A stretch of 15,049 nucleotides of DNA, taken from contig VSNH01000091.1 in NCBI GenBank assembly GCA_009774215.1, positions 1 to 15,049 of the forward strand, given 5' to 3'. The stretch comes from Lachnospiraceae bacterium (lineage in GTDB: Bacteria > Bacillota > Clostridia > Lachnospirales > Lachnospiraceae). The translations under genes were made by a program, and so were the position numbers. Shown piece after piece: positions 1 through 7,633 of the stretch. The stretch's first letter is position 1; every line of letters starts with the position of its first letter. The notes beneath the pieces are model-generated. The model saw nothing but the letters and a program-made list of their open reading frames with translations, was not told the DNA's origin and ran no database searches.

Positions 1-42
1 CACTGCATATCGGCGGCAGCGTCAGAGGTGTTTAAGAGACAG
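1..42 (+). other. Residual Illumina Nextera i5 adapter (non-genomic)
   Basis: Bases 10-42 match the Nextera/Tn5 Read-1 transposase adapter at 30 of 33 positions, differing at 13, 27 and 32; they include the CGGCAGCGTCAG core and end in AAGAGACAG, the 3' end of the Tn5 mosaic end. Bases 2-9 read ACTGCATA, which is the standard Nextera index S506/N506, and base 1 fits the last C of the preceding flow-cell sequence. The order index, linker, mosaic end, then insert is exactly that of a library molecule, so genomic sequence begins at about base 43. The reading frame of the neighbouring permease stays open through it only by chance. The comparison is from memory of the adapter sequences. Confidence 0.93.
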
Positions 43-1670
43 ATTGTGGCGGGCATCAGAAAAAGTTCTTCGCTTCCTATCTTTATATAGTCGGCAAGTT
101 CATCATACCCTCTTATTTTGCCCGCCAGATCATACAGGCTTTCCGATATATTTTCCGGCACATCTCCGTCCGCCATAACCGCCATAAGTGAAAAATACGG
201 TTGCATTCCCGCCAGTTTCCGATCCGGCACGACCAGTAAATAATCCGTCCCGTTATGCCCGTTCTGCGCAAATCCCTCTGTATGGAAGCCGGCAAATTCA
301 AGCCCGGTATGCAGACTATTCTGCATCTGCGCGCTCTTATCCTTTATTTCCTGATATACACGGTTTGGCATATGCAGGCAATATTGATCGTCCTGCAGGG
401 TCACAGGCGCAAGCCCCAGTATTTTCCGCAACCTGTTATAATCGGATATGCCCATATACACATCATAATCGTAGTAGGCAATGGCACGTTTTCCCTCTGC
501 CAGCTCCGGATCGGTGTCTTTGTCCGAAAACAACCTTAAATTCTGATACAGCCAGTCGCCCATGTCGCTTGTTCCATTTTGGTAGACGCGGTATTTCCAT
601 ATATCGCGCGGCGTAATACTGTCCTTTATCAATGTTTCCTCCTTGGAAAAATCATTGCCCGTATCGTTGCTGATGATAATCATGTCAAAAGGATATTCTA
701 CGTCCAACTGCTTATTTTGATAGTCGCTTAACATAAACGCCAGCGAGCTTCCTACCAGTGCAAACATAAATAAAAGGCTCAATGTTCCGAGAACGAAACA
801 GGTATTCCGCGTCTTTGAGGAAAACTGCCTTAACAGAAATAAATATTCCTTTTTATAGATGAATCTGCCTCTCCTGTTTATATATTTCATCAGAAAAGCG
901 GAGAGTCCCAAATAGAAAAGATAAAACGTAAAAGTCAGCCCGATCATTTCAACGATCGCCGACCATTTTGTTATCCTGCCCGCAAAAATCAAAAAATAGA
1001 GGAACAGTATGTTTCCGATGAAAAGAAAAAACAGTCTTTCCCAGATAACGTTTCGCTTTTCATTCACTACCTCATTCTGCTTTTCCATGTTGAGCAAATG
1101 AATAATTTCCATATGGGAAAACATTCTCCTGTTCCGAAGCATAGCTGCCACAAAACAGGTGCCATACAAAGCAACCGTAAGCAAAATGCTGCCCGCAGAT
1201 ATTTCCGTATTCACCCTGTAATTTTTCCCGATACTTTTATAGAAAACATAAAATAACGCCTGCCGTAACCAACTGCCGAAAACTAATCCCAGACAGAGCG
1301 CGCATACGCCAAGAAAAAGTGTTTCTTTCATGTAAAGACTTGCAATTTGACTTTTCTTCATTCCCGATAACAAATAGACCGCAAACTCCCGGCTCCTCTT
1401 TTCCAGAATAAAACGAGTCATATAATTGATCAGCCATGCCACTATGATAAAAATGACCGCGGTGGACACAGACATAAAGGTGATCAACATGGTTCCTGCC
1501 GTGGATAATTCACCACGTTCTCCATAATGAATCATGGCGCGGATATCCTCTGAAAAGAGCAGCAAGTGAAAAGAGAAAGTCAGCGCCGTTATCATACATA
1601 AAGTCAGGAAATAGTTTAAATAATCTTTCCACAATCTTCCCGCGTTACGCAATGCAAGTTTATTCAGCAT
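43..1670 (-). CDS. BceB/FtsX-type ABC transporter permease, 3' end missing
   Basis: Reading leftward from ATG 1668-1670 the frame stays open to the sequence end, giving about 542 residues before the adapter. The N-terminus (MLNKLALRNAGRLWKDYL) is typical of permeases of bacitracin/antimicrobial-peptide detoxification transporters. I see seven hydrophobic helices, roughly at 20-40, 60-82, 117-145, 160-178, 212-230, 238-262 and 290-313. A large polar region follows from about 314. This is the BceB layout, in which a large extracellular domain lies between helices 7 and 8 of 10; the rest of that domain and helices 8-10 are missing. The start overlaps the end of the ATPase gene by 11 bp, so the two are translationally linked. 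The likely role is sensing or removing a cell-envelope-active peptide, and the substrate is unknown. The truncation is an assembly end, not a mutation. Confidence 0.9.
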
Positions 1671-2499
1671 CAGTATCCTCACCTCCGATTTTAGACTGCA
1701 TATCAAGAATACAATTTGCAAAATCTCTTTTGTTTCTATTTCCCCGCTCTAATTCAGCGCATATTTTCCCATCATTTAAAAACAAAATTCTCTCACAATA
1801 ACATGCTGAAAACACATCATGCGTTACCATTAAAATCGTTGCCCCCAATTCTCCGTTCATAACCTGCAGCGTGCGAAGCAGCATCGTGGATGATTTAGAG
1901 TCCAAAGCCCCGGTCGGTTCGTCTGCAAGAATCAGCTTCGGCTTGTTGGCTAGCGCTCTTGCGCAAGCCGCGCGCTGTTTTTGTCCGCCGGATACCTCAT
2001 ATGGAAATTTGCCCAGAATATCGCTAATCTGTAATGTTTCCGCTATATCCTTTATTCTGCTTTCTATTCTTTCTTTCAACTCGCTATTCCGTCTTTTGTT
2101 CGTTTTTGTTTTCCTGCGGACACTGTTTGTTCCCTCATTGCTTTCTTCGCCATTTAAAATCATTGGCAGCATAATGTTTTCTTCTAGCGTCAGTGTATCT
2201 ATAAGATTATAGTCCTGAAAGACAAACCCCAGATTTTTCTGCCGGAAGTCAGATAATTCTTCTTCGCCCATTCTCGAAATATCCACCCCTTCATAGAGAA
2301 CTTGTCCTTGGGACATGGTATCTATGGTAGACAGAATATTTAGGAGTGTGGTTTTGCCGGAGCCGGAAGCTCCCATAATACCGATAAACTCACCTTGATC
2401 CACATAAAAATTGACATGATCAACGGCACTTACCTTCACCTTCCCTGTAGTGTAAATTTTAACAAGCTGATTTACTTCTATGTAGCGATGCGCTGCCAT
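1660..2499 (-). CDS. ABC transporter ATP-binding protein (BceA/MacB-like)
   Basis: This 279-residue nucleotide-binding subunit has a Walker A GASGSGKTT (43-51), Q-loop Gln95 in FVFQDYNLID, signature VSGGQKQR (169-176), Walker B LILADEPTGALD (189-200) and switch His227 in VTHD. These motif variants are those of the FtsX-linked exporter/detoxification class (BceA, LolD, MacB). The start at ATG 2497-2499 is supported by AGGAGAGG about 9 nt upstream. The gene overlaps the permease gene by 11 bp and follows the XRE regulator gene by 76 bp, with no clear terminator between, so all three are probably cotranscribed. Residues about 117-147 form an extra, very basic, Asn/Lys/Arg-rich stretch between the Q-loop and the signature, which most BceA proteins lack; its role is unknown. 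It powers the BceB-like permease at the cytoplasmic face. Confidence 0.92.
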   Translation of the reverse strand: MAAHRYIEVNQLVKIYTTGKVKVSAVDHVNFYVDQGEFIGIMGASGSGKTTLLNILSTIDTMSQGQVLYEGVDISRMGEEELSDFRQKNLGFVFQDYNLIDTLTLEENIMLPMILNGEESNEGTNSVRRKTKTNKRRNSELKERIESRIKDIAETLQISDILGKFPYEVSGGQKQRAACARALANKPKLILADEPTGALDSKSSTMLLRTLQVMNGELGATILMVTHDVFSACYCERILFLNDGKICAELERGNRNKRDFANCILDMQSKIGGEDTDAE

Positions 2500-2575
2500 A
2501 AGGCGTTACCTCTCCTTTCGATTTGCGTAATTTAACAACTGAATTGGAATCTCGTCATTACCTAAAGTTGGGGGA

Positions 2576-3379
2576 CTAATTTCGGAGCAATACAGAGTAA
2601 GACCAGTACACACCCGCGCAGAAAACCGTGACAAAGGCGCAGACGCCCACCAGCATCATATAAAGGAAATTGTCGCGCATTATCTGCGCCTCGCTTAAAA
2701 GCTGCAATGTCTCCGCTGTGATACTGAGATCGCTCGCAGAATACATTTCGTATATTCCCACAGCCGCCAGACATACTACGATGCCCGCCAGCAATACTTT
2801 TCTCATTTTGGAAAACTCATCCTGCAGTTCATTTCTCACGTCCTCCGCAAAGAGCAGTTCCTTATTTCTGAGATTTCTGTAGGGATTCTGCTTCAAAATA
2901 ACGTAAAGCACAACGGACAGCAGCGTAATACCCGACACCACAGCCAGAAGCGGCTGTACCGTCAGTTCATAAAACCCGGGCTCCATCGAACTATAGGAAA
3001 CCGCGTTGCAGCTCATAATAAGTCCGCACGCCGCGGCTATCCATAAAAACTTCTTTTTATAATAGAGCAGGAACCCGTTTGCCGTTTCCCTGTTTATATA
3101 ATATCCATCCTCTTCTTTTCCTTTGGCATTGTATCTACCTTCCGCGTCCCTGCTCGCAGCGCCGGACTCTGCCCCCATCTCCCTCTCCTCCATCAGCAGA
3201 TCATCCAGGGATATCTGAAACAGCTTACTGATCAGAATAATTTTTTCTGTTTCGGGATAGCCGTTGTCATTTTCCCACTTGCTGACTGCCTGTCTGCTCG
3301 TATGCAGTTTTTCAGCCAGCGCCTCCTGTGAAAACCCCTGCGCCTTTCTCAGTTTATAAAGCTTTTCTCCAAATGTCAT
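2576..3379 (-). CDS. XRE-family regulator with four C-terminal membrane helices
   Basis: This is a 267-residue protein. Residues 7-61 form a Cro/C1-type helix-turn-helix domain (GFSQEALAEKLHTSRQAVSKWEN is its recognition part), ending in the usual ISLDDLL. A polar linker (62-105) follows, then four predicted membrane helices at about 111-129, 142-162, 195-213 and 238-262. The design suggests a membrane-tethered DNA-binding protein. Start ATG 3377-3379 has GGAGG 7 nt upstream. The gene lies just before the BceAB-like pair on the same strand and has a good promoter at 3473-3500. It is a candidate local regulator of the transporter, perhaps sensing the membrane or contacting the permease; that role is inferred from position only. 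No BceS-type kinase or BceR regulator gene is in the window. Confidence 0.88.
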   Translation of the reverse strand: MTFGEKLYKLRKAQGFSQEALAEKLHTSRQAVSKWENDNGYPETEKIILISKLFQISLDDLLMEEREMGAESGAASRDAEGRYNAKGKEEDGYYINRETANGFLLYYKKKFLWIAAACGLIMSCNAVSYSSMEPGFYELTVQPLLAVVSGITLLSVVLYVILKQNPYRNLRNKELLFAEDVRNELQDEFSKMRKVLLAGIVVCLAAVGIYEMYSASDLSITAETLQLLSEAQIMRDNFLYMMLVGVCAFVTVFCAGVYWSYSVLLRN

Positions 3380-3472
3380 GTTTTTCCTCCATTCCGAAGC
3401 AACACAAGCTTTCGATGGACAAACAAGCTCATCAGACTTATTTTTTAATTTTCTGTCTCATGCTTCCGATTT

Positions 3473-3500
3473 ATCATAGCAAACCTGCCGTAAATGTCCA
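3473..3500 (-). promoter_or_regulatory. Sigma-A promoter of the XRE regulator/ABC operon
   Basis: On the minus strand there is a -35 TGGACA (3495-3500; 5 of 6 matches), a 16-bp spacer and a -10 TATGAT (3473-3478; 5 of 6), with an extended -10 TGC directly upstream. Transcription would begin near 3466, leaving a leader of about 87 nt before the ATG at 3379. Confidence 0.6.
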
Positions 3501-3622
3501 TCATTTTGTGGTGTCATTTCCGCAACTTCGCGTTGCAACTGCCTGGTAAAACCGATGCTTGCGTATGTCACAAGCAGGTAATCCCTATAAAGATCCCCAT
3601 GGCATACGAAAAGCATCCAATC

Positions 3623-3657
3623 TTACACAAATGTAAGTTACGCTTTCAAAATGTAAG
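3623..3657 (+). promoter_or_regulatory. BceR-like operator (inverted repeat plus extra half-site)
   Basis: Bases 3623-3636 read TTACA-CAAA-TGTAA, a perfect 5-4-5 inverted repeat (6-4-6 if the outer C/G pair is counted). It matches the TNACA-N4-TGTAA consensus published for BceR-type response regulators. The ten-base stretch ATGTAAGTYA occurs at 3631-3640 and again at 3651-3660, exactly 20 bp apart, placing a second half-site on the same helix face. Weak promoter-like boxes follow (about 3657-3686), and the first gene downstream is the small membrane protein at 3751. The binding protein is inferred and is not encoded in the window. Confidence 0.5.
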
Positions 3658-3750
3658 TCACATCAATGGATGCCTTTTCTCATATTTGATATCCTTAATC
3701 CAGAAAACAAAACACCTCAAAATACGCCAACGAAAAGGAGATATCAAACT

Positions 3751-3945
3751 ATGAAAAAGGCATTTATTGCAGTAGCAGTTATGTTGGGAATTATCGCGGT
3801 GCGCATGATACTGTCAGCCGCTCTTAGCGAACAGGTCGCGGAAGTGTTTACCAGAGTATCCGTCGGCGCTTTGTTTTTCTATTTTGTTTTATCCATCTCA
3901 AAGAACAGACGGAGCACGCAAAAAGCAGAAAACTATATGCAGTGA
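3751..3945 (+). CDS. Small two-helix membrane protein, unknown function
   Basis: This is a 64-residue protein, MKKAFIAVAVMLGIIAV at its start, with hydrophobic helices at about 4-24 and 38-53 and a basic, polar tail (SKNRRSTQKAENYMQ). The open frame extends upstream to 3670, but I chose ATG 3751 because AAGGAG lies 10 nt before it and the longer N-terminus is polar and unlike a leader. I do not recognise the family. It is the only clear plus-strand gene and is expressed divergently from the XRE/BceAB-like operon. The BceR-like operator 94-128 bp upstream of its start codon suggests induction by cell-envelope stress. A small membrane protein accessory to the transporter or to a sensor kinase is possible but unproven. 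Confidence 0.7.
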   Translation: MKKAFIAVAVMLGIIAVRMILSAALSEQVAEVFTRVSVGALFFYFVLSISKNRRSTQKAENYMQ

Positions 3946-3969
3946 AGATGTAATTGATACAACACATAA

Positions 3970-4001
3970 GCGACGCAGAAGATTGACTTTCCCTGCGCCG
4001 C
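3970..4001 (-). terminator. Probable terminator of the GGDEF gene
   Basis: The minus-strand transcript would form a 9-bp stem (GCGGCGCAG with CUGCGUCGC, one G-U pair) around a 14-nt loop, followed by UUAUGUGUU. It begins 33 nt after the GGDEF gene's stop codon. The U tract is imperfect. It also lies just after the plus-strand small gene, where it would be one mismatch weaker. Confidence 0.5.
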
Positions 4002-4034
4002 AATGTGATTTACTTTGACGTATTCTTTCCTGTT

Positions 4035-5318
4035 TCAGACCACGATTTGATTCCTGCCGCTGTTCTTTCCCTGATACAGCTTTTCGTCCGCGTCACGGAC
4101 AATGTGCTCGATTTTATCGCCGTTTCCTTCCGTAAGACCGAAGGTCATCGTAATGTTTATGTTCACACCTCCATATACAATGGGCTTAGTGCGAATTGCG
4201 TCCAAAAGCTCCTGCATGTAGTTTGCTGCCTTGTCCAGATGCATGCCGTCATACACGAGAAGCATTTCCTCTCCACCCCATCTTGCCACAAAACCATGTC
4301 CCCTCATATGCTCCTTCATCCGCGAAGAGAGCTCTGTAAGAGCCACATCTCCACATTCATGCCCATATGTATCATTGACATTTTTAAAGTGATCCACATC
4401 CCCTATGGCGACACAAAACGGTGTCCCATCTTTCGTGTAATTCTCACAGACGCGCTTTAAAAGTTTTTCTCCGCTCCTGCGGTTGTACAGTCCGGTCAGA
4501 ATATCCTGCTCTACCAGCTTCTGCAGCGATTTCTGCGTCTTAATCAGGTAGCGGCTCATCTCCCCCAATTCATCCCTGCGCTCCAAAACTTCCTGATCCA
4601 GTTCCTCATGGAGATCCCCTTTCGCGATGGCAACCAGAAACAACTCCATCTCGCGGATGGCATTCACCAGCCTCCCGGAAAAGCGAATCGTCACCAGACA
4701 GGCAATCAGCATGGTGAAAATTCCGCATACAATAATGGGCTTGAGAGAACCGGAAACCAGCTCTTCCACCTGCGCCGAAGGTTTGCCAAGGAAAATCATG
4801 CCGATGCATGTCCCTTTCGCATCGTTGAGCGGCTCATAATAGGAAAAATAGCGAACGTCCTCTACCATGGTGCTCGCATAAAAATGAGGCTGTCCGCCTT
4901 TCAATACGTCTTCCACCACCGTGCCGTTTGCTTTTGTCCCGATCACGCGCTCGCCGTTATCCGTCCGAATCGTGGTAATGATACGGGTATCCTGATAAAA
5001 GACCGTAATGTCAACTCCTGTTTCCGCTTTTATGGAATCAATAATCGTAAAACTGTCATTCAGCGTATGATCCCCTTTCATGAAATAAACCGTTCCGTCT
5101 TTCTCAACCGCATGGTAATCCCCTTCATAAACCGTATCATACAACGTAACAACTGTGTGGCTTAAATTCACAAGCCCGTTCTTAGTTTCCACATTTAAGG
5201 AATCGGCAAACCGGACGGCGCTGAATGTTGTGATTACCAATGTAAGTAAAATAAGCGGCAGCATATTCATTTTTAGCAGAGCCCAGAAAAAGCTGCTTCC
5301 TTTTAAAATCTTTTTCAC
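4035..5318 (-). CDS. Membrane diguanylate cyclase: Cache sensor, HAMP, GGDEF
   Basis: This 427-residue protein has TM1 at about 12-34, an extracellular single-Cache domain at 45-185 (GVDITVFYQDTRIITTI is a Cache hallmark), TM2 at 192-212, HAMP at 213-265 and a GGDEF domain from 268. The domain opens with DILTGLYNRR and has the metal/nucleotide segment GDVDHFKNVNDTYGHECGD (306-324). The active loop is GGEEM (348-352), with Met in place of the usual Phe; catalytic Gly and Glu residues are kept, so c-di-GMP synthesis is plausible. The inhibitory RxxD site reads RGHG (339-342) and has lost its Asp. The start is GTG 5316-5318, the first possible one because an in-frame TAA precedes it by one codon. 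Its ribosome binding site is weak (AGCAGG about 12 nt upstream), and a small upstream ORF may provide coupling. ATG codons at residues 17 and 19 are alternatives. Confidence 0.9.
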   Translation of the reverse strand: MKKILKGSSFFWALLKMNMLPLILLTLVITTFSAVRFADSLNVETKNGLVNLSHTVVTLYDTVYEGDYHAVEKDGTVYFMKGDHTLNDSFTIIDSIKAETGVDITVFYQDTRIITTIRTDNGERVIGTKANGTVVEDVLKGGQPHFYASTMVEDVRYFSYYEPLNDAKGTCIGMIFLGKPSAQVEELVSGSLKPIIVCGIFTMLIACLVTIRFSGRLVNAIREMELFLVAIAKGDLHEELDQEVLERRDELGEMSRYLIKTQKSLQKLVEQDILTGLYNRRSGEKLLKRVCENYTKDGTPFCVAIGDVDHFKNVNDTYGHECGDVALTELSSRMKEHMRGHGFVARWGGEEMLLVYDGMHLDKAANYMQELLDAIRTKPIVYGGVNINITMTFGLTEGNGDKIEHIVRDADEKLYQGKNSGRNQIVV

Positions 5319-5419
5319 GTCTTAAAAACCTGCTTTCTGTTAAACGCGTATTCCAAATATCTGTTTTTGACCTCCGAGCATTTTCTATAGGGTATCGGAA
5401 TCTCTGAGAAATCATCCAT
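5315..5419 (-). CDS. Possible 34-codon leader ORF coupled to the GGDEF gene
   Basis: From ATG 5417-5419 the frame reads MDDFSEIPIPYRKC and continues to a TGA that overlaps the GGDEF gene's GTG start as GTGA. This junction is typical of translational coupling and would compensate for the weak ribosome binding site of the main gene. No convincing Shine-Dalgarno precedes the ATG. The peptide resembles no family I know, so it may be chance. Confidence 0.25.
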   Translation of the reverse strand: MDDFSEIPIPYRKCSEVKNRYLEYAFNRKQVFKT

Positions 5420-5472
5420 AATAATCTGTAATCCATATTTATCATAAAAGAGCGATGCGCTCTCATTTTGGC

Positions 5473-5501
5473 ATTATAACACAGTTTTGTATTTTCGTAA
5501 A
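5473..5501 (-). promoter_or_regulatory. Sigma-A promoter of the GGDEF gene
   Basis: On the minus strand there is a -35 TTTACG (5496-5501; 4 of 6), a 17-bp spacer and a perfect -10 TATAAT (5473-5478) with TG one base upstream of it (extended -10). Transcription would start near 5466, giving a leader of about 150 nt. Right at the start lies a hairpin AGAGCG-CAT-CGCTCT (5449-5463) followed by UUU. I see no c-di-GMP riboswitch in the leader. Confidence 0.65.
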
Positions 5502-5550
5502 TCTTCCAAATAGCGGCAAAAAACCGTCGTCATCACGCTTTCCCAAAGAA

Positions 5551-5587
5551 AAAGGCAGCGGCGTTTCATGCGGACGCCGCTGCCTTT
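5551..5587 (-). terminator. Intrinsic terminator of the chemoreceptor gene
   Basis: A perfect 14-bp inverted repeat (5551-5564 with 5574-5587, arm AAAGGCAGCGGCGT) has a 9-nt loop and begins 12 nt past the chemoreceptor stop codon. On the minus-strand transcript the stem runs directly into UUUUUCUUU. It separates this gene from the GGDEF gene. Confidence 0.88.
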
Positions 5588-5599
5588 GAATGACATTAT

Positions 5600-7633
5600 C
5601 TATACCTGATATTTGAACCTGTCTACCAATTCTTTCAACAAATCCGCCTGCGTCGACAGCTCCTGAGACGCCGCCGCGCTCTCCTCGGAAGTAGCGGAGT
5701 TGGACTCCACAACCTGAGCGATCTGATTGACACCCTCCGTGATCTGTGCCGTAGCATCCGCCTGCTCTTCCGAAGCTACCGCGATCTCATCGATCGCTTC
5801 GCCCACCGTCTTCGCATTCTCAACCACAAGCAGCAATGACTCTGCCGTGGAATTTGCCAGCCTTGTTCCGTCCTCTACCGCCTGAATCGCATTCTGGATC
5901 AGCTGCTTCGTATTCTTTGCCGCTTCGCTGCTCTGCTCGGAAAGCGTACCGACCTGCGTGGCAACCACCGCAAAGCCTTTTCCCGCCTCACCCGCTCTCG
6001 CTGCCTCGATAGACGCATTGAGTGCAAGCAGGTTCGTCTGAGATGCAATTTCTTCAATACTGCTGATGATTTCCGCTATCTTATCGGATGCCTCCCTGAT
6101 CCGTTCCATAGCTTCCGTACTCTGTTTCATCTGCGCGTTGCTCTCGCTCACCTGATCGTTCATACCTGTCACCACTCTCTTTGCTTTCGCCGCATTTTCG
6201 GCATTGGTATGAATCTTTTCCGATATATCCGTCATGGTTGCCGTCAACTCTTCAATCGCGCTCGCCTGATCCGTCGCGCCCTCCGCCAGAAGCTGGGATG
6301 CGCCCGCCAGATCCGTTGCGCCTTTTCTGACGCTTTCCGCATTGGTGTCTATTTCTCCGAGAGCCGCACTGAGTGACCCGACAATATCCCGGAAGGAATC
6401 ACTGATCTGTGCAAAATCTCCCTTGTAATTCTCTTCCACATCGATCATAAAATTGCCGTCCGCCAGTTCCGCCAGATCGCTGCTGATACCCGTGATAATC
6501 GTATTCAGGTCGCGTACTGTCTCCGCCAGACAATCCAACAGAATCTTTGTTTCGTCGTTCTCCGTCGGCTCAGGTACCGCTGAGTGGATATCGCCCTCCG
6601 CCAAAAGCTTAAGTCTTTCTACCGTCCTGCTAAGGGGTGCGGCAACCGCATGTCCCAGTTTCACACCGACTTTAATGCCATACACTGTAAATGCCACTAC
6701 GAAGATAAGCGTAAGCACAAGCGAAATGGCAAACATCCGCAAAAATTCATTTCTCACCGCCGCTACGCCGATACTCCAGCCGTCCGTATCGGGAACCGGA
6801 GAATAGGCGACTACCTTTGTCTTTCCATTATAGCTATATGTACCTGTACCGTCTTCTCCGGCAATCATTTTTTTACAGATAGCGCTGTACTTCTTAAGCC
6901 TGGGATTCGTATCGCCAAGCGCCACACTGTCCTCCACACCGACCAGCGAGGAATCTAAATCCGCAATCGTAATGCCGCTTTTATCCAGCATAAAAGCGGT
7001 GCCGCCCTCTCCGACCTTTATGGAACGCATGATATCATTCAAAAACTCGCCGTTAGGCACGTAGGCGATGACGCCTACCGGAGTCGTTCCGGGAATGCCT
7101 CCTTCCCACAGCGGCGCCGACACCACAAATGATACCTTACCTGTCACTTCGCTGTAAGCCGGTGTGGAAATATAGGTATTTCCTTTCATGCTTTCCTTAA
7201 AGTACGCCCTGTCAGAAAGATCCTGCCCTGTAATGACATCCACCCCGCTGCTGTCAATCAGATATCCCCCGTCGAAATTATGGTCTTTAATCCTCTGATC
7301 TAAAATAGCCTTCTTTTCCTCTGTCGTTTTCTCCGGATCAGCGAGCCTTGCAATACTGCCCGTCTCATAAGCAATCGCTACAAATTCCCGCAGCGCGGCT
7401 GAAACATAATTTGCCGCTACTTCAGACGTGTTATTGATCGTCTCCGATACGGCGCTGATTGAAGAAAAATAGCTCAAAACCGATGTGATCACGCCCAAAA
7501 CAATACAGCAGATCATAATAACCCTGCCGAAGCGCCTTGAAATTTTCTCCCCGATACCGATAAAACGTCCGTCATCTTTTCCGTTTTTTCCCATTAAAAC
7601 CTTTTCTGCCCGCTCTTCCTTGCCTTTTCCCAT
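5600..7633 (-). CDS. Methyl-accepting chemotaxis protein, double Cache sensor
   Basis: This is a 677-residue chemoreceptor: TM1 about 37-57, extracellular double-Cache domain about 60-295 (with DLSDRAYFKESMKG), TM2 299-320, HAMP from about 325, a second HAMP-like segment near 382-430, and a long helical signalling domain to the end. The hairpin tip is canonical (EEIASQTNLLALNASIEAAR, about 526-546, then AGEAGKGFAVVA), so it should bind CheA/CheW. No C-terminal NWETF-type CheR tether is present. The start is ATG 7631-7633: it has GGGGG 7 nt upstream, while the in-frame ATG at 7649-7651 has no ribosome binding site. A leader of about 155 nt and overlapping sigma-A-like and SigD-like promoters precede it. 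The ligand is unknown; double-Cache domains often bind amino acids or other small metabolites. No other chemotaxis or flagellar genes are nearby. Confidence 0.95.
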   Translation of the reverse strand: MGKGKEERAEKVLMGKNGKDDGRFIGIGEKISRRFGRVIMICCIVLGVITSVLSYFSSISAVSETINNTSEVAANYVSAALREFVAIAYETGSIARLADPEKTTEEKKAILDQRIKDHNFDGGYLIDSSGVDVITGQDLSDRAYFKESMKGNTYISTPAYSEVTGKVSFVVSAPLWEGGIPGTTPVGVIAYVPNGEFLNDIMRSIKVGEGGTAFMLDKSGITIADLDSSLVGVEDSVALGDTNPRLKKYSAICKKMIAGEDGTGTYSYNGKTKVVAYSPVPDTDGWSIGVAAVRNEFLRMFAISLVLTLIFVVAFTVYGIKVGVKLGHAVAAPLSRTVERLKLLAEGDIHSAVPEPTENDETKILLDCLAETVRDLNTIITGISSDLAELADGNFMIDVEENYKGDFAQISDSFRDIVGSLSAALGEIDTNAESVRKGATDLAGASQLLAEGATDQASAIEELTATMTDISEKIHTNAENAAKAKRVVTGMNDQVSESNAQMKQSTEAMERIREASDKIAEIISSIEEIASQTNLLALNASIEAARAGEAGKGFAVVATQVGTLSEQSSEAAKNTKQLIQNAIQAVEDGTRLANSTAESLLLVVENAKTVGEAIDEIAVASEEQADATAQITEGVNQIAQVVESNSATSEESAAASQELSTQADLLKELVDRFKYQV

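Larger units (their letters stand above)
3380..3750. other. Divergent intergenic region with promoter, hairpin and operator
   Basis: This 371-bp region separates the XRE gene (leftward) from a small membrane protein gene (rightward). It holds the leftward promoter (3473-3500), a short inverted repeat GCAAC-TTCGC-GTTGC (3522-3536), a weaker inverted repeat TGCTTG/CAAGCA near 3556-3583, and a BceR-like operator (3623-3657). Small open frames crossing it show no ribosome binding site and no family resemblance. Confidence 0.6.

Noticed and set aside
1..1670. Permease gene as a pseudogene broken by stop codons
   Set aside because: Translating the minus strand from 1670 gives one continuous frame; the gene is simply cut by the sequence end and adapter.
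5182..5466. 94-codon minus-strand frame starting at the predicted transcription start
   Set aside because: It runs into the GGDEF gene in another frame, has no ribosome binding site and resembles nothing. Its ATG near the transcription start is probably coincidence.
5319..5466. Possible c-di-GMP riboswitch before the GGDEF gene
   Set aside because: I found none of the conserved GEMM-I or GEMM-II sequence blocks in the leader.
5505..5520. GCCGCTAT motif like a SigD -10 upstream of the GGDEF gene
   Set aside because: No TAAA element lies 14-16 bp upstream, and a better sigma-A promoter sits just downstream.
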